A stretch of 45,983 bases of DNA from Chloroflexota bacterium (GTDB lineage: Bacteria; Chloroflexota; UBA6077; SHYK01), in assembly GCA_035652535.1 (NCBI GenBank), contig DASRDP010000098.1:1-45983 (forward strand), in the 5' to 3' direction. Of this stretch, positions 17,287-26,396 are shown in pieces. Position 1 is the first letter of the stretch, and each line of letters begins with the position of its first letter. The notes beneath the pieces were generated by a model that saw nothing but the letters and a program-made list of their open reading frames with translations, was not told the DNA's origin and did no database searches. Both the position numbers and the translations under genes were made by a program.

Positions 17287-18939
17287 ATGACCCAAGTGGC
17301 GCGGATGCGCGACCTGCGCGACTATATGGAGCAGCTCGAGCGGCGAGGCATGCTCTACCGCTTCACCGAGCAGATCAACAAGGACAGCGAGCTGTACCCC
17401 GTGTTCAGGGTCCAGCAGCGCGGCCTCCCAGACGAGGCTCGAAAGGCGCTCCTCTTCACCAACGTTGTAGACGCGAAGGGCAATCACTTCGACATGCCCT
17501 GTCTGGCCGGCGCATACGCAGCCTCGGAGGCGATTCTCCGCGTCGGCCTCGGCATCGAGAGCCACACGGAGGGACTCGAGCGCTGGCACTACGCGCGCGA
17601 GAACCCGATCGAGCCCGTTCTTGTCGACAGCGGCCCGGTGCAGGAAAACGTGATGACGGGCGATGAGCTGAAGACGCTCGGCCTCAGCATGTTGCCCGTG
17701 CCCGTGGAGGAGCCAGGCTTTAGCGGCATGCTGCGCTGCGGTCTGCCGATGATCTCCAAGGATCCCGAGACCGGCATCCGCAATGTGGGGACGTACAACG
17801 CATTCCTCAAGGCGCCAGACCGTATGCAAGCAGCGATCGGCCCGGGCGCGCACGCCATGGCCTACCATTGGAAGAAGGCCCGCGAGCGCGGCGAAGCGCT
17901 TCCCATCGCCATCGTGATCGGCTGCGACGTCCCAACTATGGCCGTCGGCTCGGCCAGCATCCCGTACGGCGCGGACGAGCTGGGCGTGGCGGGCGCATAC
18001 GCCGGACAGGCGATGGAGCTCGTCCGTTGCAAGACGATCCCGCTGGAGGTACCCGCCTACGCTGAGGCGGTGATCGAGGGCGTCATGTCGACCACCGTGG
18101 TCGAGCCGCGCCTCCCGTTTGGCGAGTATCCGGGCTACATCCACTCGGATCTCACCGTGCGCCCGATCTTCAACGTCACGGCGATAACCTATCGAAACGG
18201 CGCAACCTTTACGCCCGTGCTCGTCGGCATGCCGCCAAGCGACACCAGCGTCGTGTGGGGCTTCGTGCACGCGGCTGAGGTTTACCATCGCCTGAAGTAC
18301 GAGTGCGGCCATCCTATTGACGAGGTCTACTACCCGGATTGGGGCGGCGGAAGTGCGCTCTGTCTCATCCGCGTTCAGGAAGGCTCGACCCCGGAGCAGG
18401 TGAACGCCCTCATGAGTGAGCTCGAGGCGCGAGCCGGCGATGCCCGCAAGTACACAATCGTCGTGGATTCGGACATCGACATCCACGACGCGGAATGCGT
18501 CTTCTGGGCGCTGTCCTTCCGGACGGCCCGAAAGCGCGACATCCTGCTGCCACATTTCCATGGCGGCGGTCTCGATCCGTCGGGCTCCCCAGCCGGTCAC
18601 GGCCGCGGTAAGCTGTCCGCTGAGGGTGAGGAGCCGGACTTCACACGAGTAGTCATTAACGCCACCCGCAAGTGGAACTACCCGCCAGTGGCGCTCCCAA
18701 AGCGCGAGTTCATGGAACGCGCGATGGATATCTGGGCGAAGCACGACGACCTGCAGCAGCCGAAGATGCGGCAGCCGTGGTACGGCTACACGCTAGGCCA
18801 CTGGAACGATGAACTCCAGCATTACGCCGACATGATTGTGGCCGGCGAGTACGTGAAGCTGGGTGAAGAGATGGTCGAGTACCAGCAGCCGCTGCAGGAC
18901 TTCATGGTCGGCAACAACAACGACCGATCGCTGGACTGA
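17287..18939 (+). CDS. UbiD-family decarboxylase (prenylated-FMN dependent)
   Basis: A 550-residue UbiD-type protein. The N-terminus 'MRDLRDYMEQLERRGML' and the core are family-typical: 'NVGTYNAFLKAPDRM', 'IAIVIGCDVPTMAVGSASIPYG', then 'RLPFGEYPGYIH', whose Glu belongs to the conserved catalytic set. The region 'RDILLPHFHGGGLDPS' is where the family binds prenylated FMN and metal. Members decarboxylate or carboxylate aromatic and alpha,beta-unsaturated acids and need a UbiX flavin prenyltransferase, which is not present in this window. AAGGAAG lies upstream of the ATG. Together with the dioxygenase operon it suggests aromatic-acid breakdown, for example decarboxylation of a dihydroxy acid. 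Confidence 0.9.
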   Translation: MTQVARMRDLRDYMEQLERRGMLYRFTEQINKDSELYPVFRVQQRGLPDEARKALLFTNVVDAKGNHFDMPCLAGAYAASEAILRVGLGIESHTEGLERWHYARENPIEPVLVDSGPVQENVMTGDELKTLGLSMLPVPVEEPGFSGMLRCGLPMISKDPETGIRNVGTYNAFLKAPDRMQAAIGPGAHAMAYHWKKARERGEALPIAIVIGCDVPTMAVGSASIPYGADELGVAGAYAGQAMELVRCKTIPLEVPAYAEAVIEGVMSTTVVEPRLPFGEYPGYIHSDLTVRPIFNVTAITYRNGATFTPVLVGMPPSDTSVVWGFVHAAEVYHRLKYECGHPIDEVYYPDWGGGSALCLIRVQEGSTPEQVNALMSELEARAGDARKYTIVVDSDIDIHDAECVFWALSFRTARKRDILLPHFHGGGLDPSGSPAGHGRGKLSAEGEEPDFTRVVINATRKWNYPPVALPKREFMERAMDIWAKHDDLQQPKMRQPWYGYTLGHWNDELQHYADMIVAGEYVKLGEEMVEYQQPLQDFMVGNNNDRSLD

Positions 18940-18980
18940 GCAGCCAAAACACATCGGCTTTCAATGGTATGGGGGAAACA

Positions 18981-20675
18981 ATGCGTCGGCGAACTGGCTC
19001 TGTTATCCTTCTGGCTGTCCTGCTCGCCGCATGCGCCCAGCCTCAACAGCCGCGAACGGCTGCCAACCCAGACCAGGATCTGGGCGGTCAGCGGAGCGAG
19101 TCACACGCGAAGCGTGTAACCGCGGTGATCATGGGCGACCCGCCCGGAGTGGTTCAGGCGGTCGCGGGCTTCGGCAGCCGAGGCGTCGACGCACTGGAGC
19201 ACATGGTCGGGGCCGGGTTGACGGTGATCGACAACACCGGCAGGCTGCAGTCCAGGCTCGCCGAGGCAGTTCCCTCGCTGGAGAACGGCCTCTGGGTCGT
19301 GCTTCCCGGCGGCGAGATGGAGACGACCTGGCGGATCCGGCAGGGTGCCCTCTGGCAGGACGGCACACCCGTCACGGCCGACGATGTGCTGTTCTCGGCG
19401 AAGATCGAGCAGGATAAGGACCTTCCTTTTTATACGAACGCCGTCGGCTGGGCCGCGATCGACGGCTTCGAGGCGCCAGACCAGCAGACGATCAAGGTGC
19501 ATTGGAAGCAGCCGCAGATAGAGGCGGACGGGCTTTTCAGCGATCCGGTGCTGCCAAAGCACCTGCTCGAGCGGCAGTACCTGGACGACAAAGCGAACTT
19601 CATGAGCCTGCCCTACTGGGCAGACGAGTACGTCGGCGCGGGACCGTACAAAGTGCGAGAGTTCTTGCGCGGCACGCGCGTCACGCTCGAAGCCAACGAC
19701 TCGTTCGTGCTGGGCCGGCCGAGGGTAGATGTGATCGAGGTGCGCTTCATCCCCGATCCGAGCACAATCATCGCGAACATCATGGCTGGAGAGATTGACG
19801 TTACTCTTGGCAAGACACTCTCCGCGGAGCAGGGCATCGAGGCCGCGAACCAGTGGAAGGACGGGAAGCTCGACTTCACCGCCTCGAACATCGTGTCGAT
19901 CTACCCTCAGTTCATCGGCTCGAACCCGCCGATCGTTCGGAACGTCCAGTTCCGGCGGGCGCTCATCCATGCAATCGACAGGCAGCAGATGGTGGACTCG
20001 CTGCTGCCTGGCCTGAGCTCGGTCGCGCACAGCCTGATGTATCCGGGACAGGCCCAGTACAAGGACATTGAGGAGGCGCTGCCACGCTATGAGTACGATC
20101 CGCGGCTCGCGTCCCAGATGATTGAGGGACTCGGCTATACGCGCTCCGGTGAGTTCTTCCGCGACCAAGCGGGTCAACCCCTCAACGTCGAGCTTCGCAC
20201 GTACACCGTGGACATCAACCAGAAGGCCACGTTGTCCGTGGCTGACTTCTGGCAGCGAGCCGGCGTGTCAGTCACGCCAAACGTCATGTCCCCGCAGGCC
20301 GCTCAGAACAATGAGTACGTCTTTACCTTTCCTGCCTTCATTCTCCAGCGGTACACGAGCGACCTTCCGGGGCTCAAGCAGCTTCACAGCTCGCGCACCC
20401 CACTCCCAGAGAACAACTTCCGATCGGGGAATGTCTCGCGCTACATGAATCCCGAATTCGATGCCATGCTCGACACATACTTCAGCACGGTTCCAATACA
20501 GCAGCGAATCCAGGCGCTCGGTCAGATCCTGTACCACATGGCGGATCAGCTCACGCAGATGGGTCTGTTCTACGATGCCGAGCCCACCATGCTGAGCAAT
20601 CGACTGCAGAACGTCACCGCACGCTGGCCCAGCTCCACGCAGGCCTGGAACGTTCAGGCCTGGGACGTGCGCTAA
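18981..20675 (+). CDS. ABC transporter substrate-binding lipoprotein, family 5
   Basis: A 564-residue peptide-type binding protein. The signal peptide ends in the lipobox LAAC (Cys about residue 18). It belongs to the same subfamily as 11740 and 26397: 'METTWRIRQGALWQDGTPVTADDVLF', 'GAGPYKVREF', 'IEVRFIPDPSTIIANIMAGEI' and a C-terminal 'WNVQAWDVR'. The ATG at 18981 was preferred over one 12 nt earlier because GGGGGAAACA lies just before it. Its TAA shares a base with the next start (TAATG), so two binding proteins are made from one transcript, which is unusual. Confidence 0.9.
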   Translation: MRRRTGSVILLAVLLAACAQPQQPRTAANPDQDLGGQRSESHAKRVTAVIMGDPPGVVQAVAGFGSRGVDALEHMVGAGLTVIDNTGRLQSRLAEAVPSLENGLWVVLPGGEMETTWRIRQGALWQDGTPVTADDVLFSAKIEQDKDLPFYTNAVGWAAIDGFEAPDQQTIKVHWKQPQIEADGLFSDPVLPKHLLERQYLDDKANFMSLPYWADEYVGAGPYKVREFLRGTRVTLEANDSFVLGRPRVDVIEVRFIPDPSTIIANIMAGEIDVTLGKTLSAEQGIEAANQWKDGKLDFTASNIVSIYPQFIGSNPPIVRNVQFRRALIHAIDRQQMVDSLLPGLSSVAHSLMYPGQAQYKDIEEALPRYEYDPRLASQMIEGLGYTRSGEFFRDQAGQPLNVELRTYTVDINQKATLSVADFWQRAGVSVTPNVMSPQAAQNNEYVFTFPAFILQRYTSDLPGLKQLHSSRTPLPENNFRSGNVSRYMNPEFDAMLDTYFSTVPIQQRIQALGQILYHMADQLTQMGLFYDAEPTMLSNRLQNVTARWPSSTQAWNVQAWDVR

Positions 20676-22411
20676 TGGGGCGAGATCGACTCCCGAGCCG
20701 AGCGGTCTCGCTGGCTATCGTCTGCATTGCGCTGACCGCGTGCGCGCCGTCGCCGGCGCGGAGCGGCACCAGCGCAGCCTCCGGGTCGGCCGCGTCGACG
20801 GCGGCAGCCACCACGCCAAGTCGGGTCACGGTTGCCATTGGCGGCGACGCCACGAACCTCGCATCCAAGCTCGACGTCACCGGCGGTGTGTTCAACTCGG
20901 ACTTCAAGTTCATGACCAACAGCCCACTCGTCGTGCAGGACCCAAAAGGAAACGCGCGCCCATTGCTGGCAGCTGAAATCCCGTCACGGGACAACGGCAC
21001 CTGGGTTGTCAATACGGATGGGACCATGGTCACGACGTGGAAGATTCGTCCGAACGCCTTCTGGCATGACGGAGCGCCCGTCGTGTCTTCGGACGTCGTG
21101 TTCGCCTTCAAGGTCTACATGGACGACGCCATTGCCGTAAGCACGCGGGATCCAGAGCGACTGGTGGACCGCGTGGAAGCTCTGGACGAAAAGACGTTCA
21201 ACGTGTACTGGAAGCAGGTTTATCCAAATGCTAATCGTTTGGGCCTTGGTCAGCTCGAGCCCCTTCCAGAACACATCGTCGGCACGATCTATGAGGCCGA
21301 CCGTGAAGCTTTTCAGAACGCCTCGTTCTGGACATCGACATCGTTCGTTGGAGATGGTCCCTACCGTCTCGCCGATTGGGACAAGGGCGTGCAGCTCGTC
21401 TATCGCGCCTTCGATCAATTCTTCCTTGGTAAGCCGCAGATCGACGAAGTCACCCTGCGCATCATCGCCGATATGAACACAGTCGTTTCGAACGTACTCA
21501 GCGGAACGGTGGACACGACCGTGGCCGTAACCCTCAACCACCAGGCCGGCGCGACAGTCAAGCAACAATGGGAGAAGAGCGGCGAGGGCCAGGTCGCCAG
21601 CACGCCGACCTACTGGCGGAATATGCAGATTCAGCATGACCCCAACCGCGCGAAACAGCCCGGATTGCAGGACCGTCGCGTGCGCCAGGCGCTCGTTTAC
21701 GGCATCGATCGCGCCTCGATCGCGGAAGTCGTCACGGCGGGCGCGTCGCCCGCCGCAGACTCCATCATTCCGCCCAACGACCCGCGGTTCGACACCGTGC
21801 AGCGGTCCATCGCCAGGTACCCGTTCGATCGGAACCGCGCCGCGGCGCTCCTGGCGGAGGCTGGGTACCCGAGGTCCGGCGATACCCTGATGACTCCTGG
21901 CGGCCAGCCGTTCGGGCTCGAGATCTGGACGAGCCAGGTGTCTGACAATGAAACCGAGATGAGCCTGGTGGCGGCGGATTACACCGCCCTGGGGATGCAG
22001 ATGGTCCAGAGTGTCATCCCGATTGCCCGGAACGCGGATCGCGAGTTCCGGGCCGAGTTTCCCGGCCTGAACATCACCGCCACGTCGATCGACATTCCGA
22101 ACGCCCTGATCGATCTGACAGACGATCGGTGCCCACGACCCGAGAACCGCTTCGCGGGCAGCAACCGCGGCTGCTGGTCCAATCCCGAGTTCGAAACTTT
22201 CTTCCGCGTGGCGAATACGGCGCTGGATGACCGGGAGCGCGACGATGCGCTGGTACAGGCGCTTCGCGTTTTGACGGAAGATGTCGGGACGATCCCCATG
22301 TCTTACAACATGGAGATCATCCCGGTCCGCAAGGGGCTGGTCGGTCCCGCCCCTCGGTGGCCCCAGCAGCCAGGCAATACGTGGAACGTTTTTGAGTGGC
22401 GCTGGTCATGA
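20675..22411 (+). CDS. ABC transporter substrate-binding lipoprotein, family 5
   Basis: A 578-residue binding protein with a lipobox LTAC (Cys about residue 23) and a Ser/Ala/Thr-rich linker. It belongs to the second subfamily with 6378: 'VTTWKIRPNAFWHDGAPV', 'VGDGPYRLADW', 'VRQALVYGIDRA' and a C-terminus 'WNVFEWRWS'. It is coupled by a 1-nt overlap to the preceding, clearly different binding protein. It is followed by the Rieske gene at 22473. The two subfamilies side by side suggest two ligands feeding one pathway. Confidence 0.9.
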   Translation: MGRDRLPSRAVSLAIVCIALTACAPSPARSGTSAASGSAASTAAATTPSRVTVAIGGDATNLASKLDVTGGVFNSDFKFMTNSPLVVQDPKGNARPLLAAEIPSRDNGTWVVNTDGTMVTTWKIRPNAFWHDGAPVVSSDVVFAFKVYMDDAIAVSTRDPERLVDRVEALDEKTFNVYWKQVYPNANRLGLGQLEPLPEHIVGTIYEADREAFQNASFWTSTSFVGDGPYRLADWDKGVQLVYRAFDQFFLGKPQIDEVTLRIIADMNTVVSNVLSGTVDTTVAVTLNHQAGATVKQQWEKSGEGQVASTPTYWRNMQIQHDPNRAKQPGLQDRRVRQALVYGIDRASIAEVVTAGASPAADSIIPPNDPRFDTVQRSIARYPFDRNRAAALLAEAGYPRSGDTLMTPGGQPFGLEIWTSQVSDNETEMSLVAADYTALGMQMVQSVIPIARNADREFRAEFPGLNITATSIDIPNALIDLTDDRCPRPENRFAGSNRGCWSNPEFETFFRVANTALDDRERDDALVQALRVLTEDVGTIPMSYNMEIIPVRKGLVGPAPRWPQQPGNTWNVFEWRWS

Positions 22412-22472
22412 GCGCGTGCGGACAGGGGCGGCGCGAGAGCAGGGAAGCCCAGCCCCGTCGGAGGAGACACGG

Positions 22473-23768
22473 ATGAGCGATCGAGGCCATAGCGAATACG
22501 ACGTCCTCACCCAAACGGGGCCGGGGACACCCGGCGGCAACCTCATGCGTCGCTTCTGGCATCCGGTTGCATTAATCGAGGAGTTGCCCGTCGGAGGGCC
22601 GCCGGTCTCACTGAAGCTCTTCGGCGAGGAGCTCGTGCTCTTCCGGGACGATGAAGGCAAGCCCGGCCTCCTGGGATTGCATTGCCCGCACCGCGGAGCG
22701 GATCTCTCCTACGGGCGAGTCGAGGACGGTGGACTGCGCTGCATCTACCACGGATGGCTCTTGGATCGGGCCGGGCGATGTCTGGAGCAGCCGGGGGAGC
22801 CTGCAGGCAGCACCTTCCACGAGCGCATCAGGCAGACGTCCTATCCGTGCGTCGAGCGCTCTGGCGCAATCTGGGCGTACATGGGCCCGAGCGAGCCGCC
22901 GCTCTTCCCGAACTATGAGTTCCTGACCGTGCCGGACGAGAACGTGTTCGCCATCAAGCTCCACCATGAGTGCAACTGGCTGCAGGGGAACGAGGGGAAC
23001 ATCGACCTGCTCCACCTGTCGTTTGTGCATCACAACGCATTGCGCGACCTCTCGGGACCCGGTGGCGCAGGCGCGCCCCTTGGCGGCGGCGGGGCCGCTC
23101 CGCACCGCGAGAAGGTCGAAGCGGAGCTTACGGACTACGGACTGAAAGTCTGCAAGGTGCGGGACTGCGGCGACCAGCAGAACTTCTACTTGTGCACGTA
23201 CATCTACCCGGCCGCGTTTGCGTTCTCCAGTGAGACGCAGAACAGGGGCTACTCCGTCAACTGGCATGTGCCGATCGACGACACGCACCACTGGAAGTTC
23301 ACCTTCATGCACAGCCGCGAGCAGTCGCTGGACAAGGATCGGGCCCGCCGAAGCAGGCTCCCCATGGACGACCAGTACCGACCGCTGCGGAACAAGGCGA
23401 ACCGCTACCAGCAGGACCGGGAGAGTATGAAGACCGAGACCTACAGCGGGATCGGTCTCGTGTTCCAGGCGCAGGACCTGTGTGTCACCGAGAGCGCGCC
23501 AATCCAGGACCGGAGCAGGGAGCATCTCACGATTCAGGATGCTCCCCTCGTAGCATCGCGAAAGCTGCTCCTCAAGGGCATCAGGGATGTGGCGGAGGGC
23601 CGCGACCCGCCGGGCGTGATCCGCGATCCGGCGCGGAACAGCTTTCCGCGCCCGTTTGCCCATACGTTGTTCGAGCCAAATGGCGCCGACTGGAAGGAGT
23701 GGATCCGCCAGATCGAGGCCGAAATCGGCGCGACGAACCCCTCGCAGATCCCAGCAACCATCGCGTAG
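22473..23768 (+). CDS. Rieske oxygenase alpha subunit
   Basis: A 431-residue oxygenase. The Rieske ligands are C71, H73, C90 and H93; the segment between (CPHRGADLSYGRVEDGG) is identical to that of the oxygenase at 25067. The catalytic iron site is D178, H181 and H186 (IDLLHLSFVH) after ECNWLQGNEG. GGAGGAG precedes the ATG. Ten nt after its stop comes a Gfo/Idh/MocA oxidoreductase and then the paralogous oxygenase, so the trio probably arose by duplication around the oxidoreductase. The substrate is unknown. Confidence 0.92.
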   Translation: MSDRGHSEYDVLTQTGPGTPGGNLMRRFWHPVALIEELPVGGPPVSLKLFGEELVLFRDDEGKPGLLGLHCPHRGADLSYGRVEDGGLRCIYHGWLLDRAGRCLEQPGEPAGSTFHERIRQTSYPCVERSGAIWAYMGPSEPPLFPNYEFLTVPDENVFAIKLHHECNWLQGNEGNIDLLHLSFVHHNALRDLSGPGGAGAPLGGGGAAPHREKVEAELTDYGLKVCKVRDCGDQQNFYLCTYIYPAAFAFSSETQNRGYSVNWHVPIDDTHHWKFTFMHSREQSLDKDRARRSRLPMDDQYRPLRNKANRYQQDRESMKTETYSGIGLVFQAQDLCVTESAPIQDRSREHLTIQDAPLVASRKLLLKGIRDVAEGRDPPGVIRDPARNSFPRPFAHTLFEPNGADWKEWIRQIEAEIGATNPSQIPATIA

Positions 23769-23778
23769 AGGAGATTCC

Positions 23779-25029
23779 ATGGCGGACGTCATGCGGCTCG
23801 GCTTCGCCGGGCTCGGGGAGGCCGCGACGCTCGTTGTCCCTGAGGTCGCGCAGCTCCCTTATGTAGAGCTCACCGCCGCCGCGGACATGCGACAGGCCGC
23901 GCGTGAACGGTTCGCCCAGGAGTACGAGGCGGCGGTCTTTCCCACGGTCGAGGAGCTGTGCGCTTATCCCCATGTCGACGCCATCTACATCGCCACACCC
24001 CACGAGCTGCACGCCCAACACGTGATCACCGCCCTCGAGCACGACAAGCACGTCATCGTCGAGAAGCCGATGGCCCTGACGATCGACGACTGCGAGCGGA
24101 TGAACGAGACGGCGGAGAAGCGGGGGCTCAAGCTCATGTGTGGCCACACCAAGAGCTTCGACCCACCGATCCGGAAGATGCGGGAGATCATCACGAGCGG
24201 CCAACTCGGCAAGCTGTGGATGGTCAACACCTGGAACTACAACGACTTCCTCGTGCGCCCGTACCCGGACCGCGAGCTGATCGTGAGTCGCGGCGTCGTG
24301 CTGAACCAGGGGCCGCACCAGGTGGACATCATCCGGCTGTTGGGCGGTGGCATGGTGCGCAGCGTGCGCGCGATTACGACGAACCGGGGTGATCCTACCC
24401 GTCCGGAAGGTGCTTTTGGCTGCTTCATGGAGTTCGAAGACGGCGCGTTCGCCACTCTCATCTTCACCGGCTACGGCTACTTCGACACGGGGGAGCTGAC
24501 CTGGTGGCTCGGCGAGGCGACCTATCCTGGCCGCAACCAGGACTCGCGCAAGGCATTCAACAAGATTCGCGGGTCCGAGCGGGAGCGCATTCTCCAGGAG
24601 CTGAAGAACGACACGCGCTACGGCGAGCCCGGCTCGAAGGCCTACGGCCATGAGGGGTCGGACAAGCTGCGCCAGTACGGCTGGGGTGAGCACCGCGATC
24701 CCTCGTGGGCGGCGGGTCACCAGCGGTTCTACGGGCTGACTGTGGCGAGCTGCGAGAAGGGCGAGATGCGCCAGTCGCAGGATGGCATCCTGATCTACGG
24801 CGACGGCGAGGTTACCGAGGTCCCGATCACCGACAAGGTGTTCGGTCGGCAGGCGGAGATTACGGAGCTGTACGAGGCGGTTATGCACGGCCAGCCCATG
24901 TTCCACGACGGCCGCTGGGGGGAGGCGACGCTTGAGGTCTGCCTCGGCATGCTGCAATCCTCTGCCGAGCGGCGCGAGATCATGATGGCCCACCAGGTAC
25001 CGGTCAAGGAGCCGTCGCGGCGCGTTTAG
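23779..25029 (+). CDS. Gfo/Idh/MocA family oxidoreductase
   Basis: A 416-residue NAD(P)-dependent oxidoreductase. The Rossmann fold begins 'LGFAGLGEAATLVVPEV'. The family motifs 'VDAIYIATPHELHA' and 'KHVIVEKPMALT' follow, with the catalytic EKP lysine intact. A later 'NQGPHQVDIIRLLGGG' carries the usual active-site His. AGGAGATT precedes the ATG. It lies between two near-identical Rieske oxygenase genes, and may oxidise a hydroxylated product of them. The intact EKP contrasts with its relative at 8102. Confidence 0.9.
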   Translation: MADVMRLGFAGLGEAATLVVPEVAQLPYVELTAAADMRQAARERFAQEYEAAVFPTVEELCAYPHVDAIYIATPHELHAQHVITALEHDKHVIVEKPMALTIDDCERMNETAEKRGLKLMCGHTKSFDPPIRKMREIITSGQLGKLWMVNTWNYNDFLVRPYPDRELIVSRGVVLNQGPHQVDIIRLLGGGMVRSVRAITTNRGDPTRPEGAFGCFMEFEDGAFATLIFTGYGYFDTGELTWWLGEATYPGRNQDSRKAFNKIRGSERERILQELKNDTRYGEPGSKAYGHEGSDKLRQYGWGEHRDPSWAAGHQRFYGLTVASCEKGEMRQSQDGILIYGDGEVTEVPITDKVFGRQAEITELYEAVMHGQPMFHDGRWGEATLEVCLGMLQSSAERREIMMAHQVPVKEPSRRV

Positions 25030-25066
25030 ACGGAGCGATCTCACTGCTGAGTTGGAGGAGGGAGAG

Positions 25067-26359
25067 ATGGAGCCGCATGAAGTCCATGAGCTGCTGACAC
25101 GGATTGGACCGGGCACCGCATGCGGCGACCTCATGCGCCGGTACTGGCAGCCAGCGGCATTGTCCGAGGAGCTACCGGTCGGCGGCGCGCCCTTGCCCAT
25201 CCGTCTGCTCGGCGAGGATCTTGTGCTCTTCCGCGACGACCTGGGCAAGCCAGGTCTCCTGGGCATTCACTGTCCGCACCGCGGCGCTGACCTGTCATAC
25301 GGGCGGGTCGAGGATGGCGGGCTGAGGTGTATCTACCACGGCTGGCTCTTCGACCGCACGGGCCAATGCCTTGAGCAGCCGGGCGAGCCGGCGGGCAGCA
25401 CCTTCCACGAACGGATCCGGCAGACGGCGTACCCCTGTGTCGAGAGGGCGAGGACAATCTTTACGTATATGGGGCCTGGCGAGCCGCCCCTGTTCCCGCG
25501 ATATGAGTTTCTGACCCTGCCCGACGAGAACGTGCTCGCGACCAAGCTGCTCCACGAATGCAACTACTTGCAGGCAAACGAGGGGAATATCGACCTTTCG
25601 CACCTGACCTTCCTGCACTACACGGCGCGGAATCGCGGCATTGGCGGCGGACTGAACAACGAAGGAGGGCGACCCGACCTTGGTCCGCAGGCCCAGGTCG
25701 ATGGTAGAGGAGCCGCTCCTGGCGTTGATTCAGCCGATGCCGAGCTGACGTCCTACGGCATCCGGAGCTATAAGATTCGCCGTGACTTCGGGCCCGACAA
25801 GTACCAGCTGTATCTGACAGAGTTCGTCCTGCCCAATTTCACGGCCTTTCCCGGTCCGCTACGCGGCGACGGTGGATTCGGCATCAACTGGCACGTCCCC
25901 ATCGACGATACGCACAACTGGAAGTACACCTTCACCTTTTGCCGCGATCGACCCATCGGCGAGGAGTGGGGGCACAACGCGGCTGTGAGGACGGATTGCT
26001 ATGTGCCCAAGCGGAACAAAGCGAACCGTTACCTGCAGGATCGCGAGTCGATGATGTGGGAGTCGTACACGGGCATGGGCGTCGACTTCGTCATTCACGA
26101 TCTGGCCGCCACTGAGAGCCAGGGTCCCATTCAGGACCGGGCGCAGGAGCACCTCGGGGCGATGGACCGCCCGCTCGTTCTGGAGCGCCAGGTCTTGCTG
26201 AAGGCGATCCTCGATCTGCAGGAGGGGGTGGAGCCGGTCAACGTCGCTCGCGACCCGAGCCGAAACGCATTCCGCATCATCGCAAACAACGGCGTCTACC
26301 CGGAGTCCAGGCCATGGCGCCAGGTTGCTCGGGACCTGGAGGCCGAGGTTCGGGTGTGA
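25067..26359 (+). CDS. Rieske oxygenase alpha subunit
   Basis: A 430-residue paralogue of the oxygenase at 22473. The Rieske ligands are C69, H71, C88 and H91. The catalytic site is D176, H179 and H184 (IDLSHLTFLH) after ECNYLQANEG. The ATG at 25067 was chosen over a TTG at 25052 because GGAGGGAG lies immediately before it. The catalytic-domain loop after residue 190 is Gly/Asn-rich and differs from the paralogue, which may change substrate preference. A binding-protein gene follows 37 nt downstream. Confidence 0.92.
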   Translation: MEPHEVHELLTRIGPGTACGDLMRRYWQPAALSEELPVGGAPLPIRLLGEDLVLFRDDLGKPGLLGIHCPHRGADLSYGRVEDGGLRCIYHGWLFDRTGQCLEQPGEPAGSTFHERIRQTAYPCVERARTIFTYMGPGEPPLFPRYEFLTLPDENVLATKLLHECNYLQANEGNIDLSHLTFLHYTARNRGIGGGLNNEGGRPDLGPQAQVDGRGAAPGVDSADAELTSYGIRSYKIRRDFGPDKYQLYLTEFVLPNFTAFPGPLRGDGGFGINWHVPIDDTHNWKYTFTFCRDRPIGEEWGHNAAVRTDCYVPKRNKANRYLQDRESMMWESYTGMGVDFVIHDLAATESQGPIQDRAQEHLGAMDRPLVLERQVLLKAILDLQEGVEPVNVARDPSRNAFRIIANNGVYPESRPWRQVARDLEAEVRV

Positions 26360-26396
26360 GTCAGACTACGTCTTCATCTGGGAAAGGCGGGTTGGC

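Noticed and set aside
17092-18744. A 550-codon open frame on the minus strand.
   Set aside because: It mirrors the UbiD gene in the antisense codon phase; no start signal or recognisable domain.
23581-25266. A 561-codon open frame on the minus strand.
   Set aside because: It is antisense to the Gfo/Idh/MocA gene and the Rieske ends, is Arg/Pro/Leu-rich and matches no family. Long antisense frames are expected in high-GC DNA.
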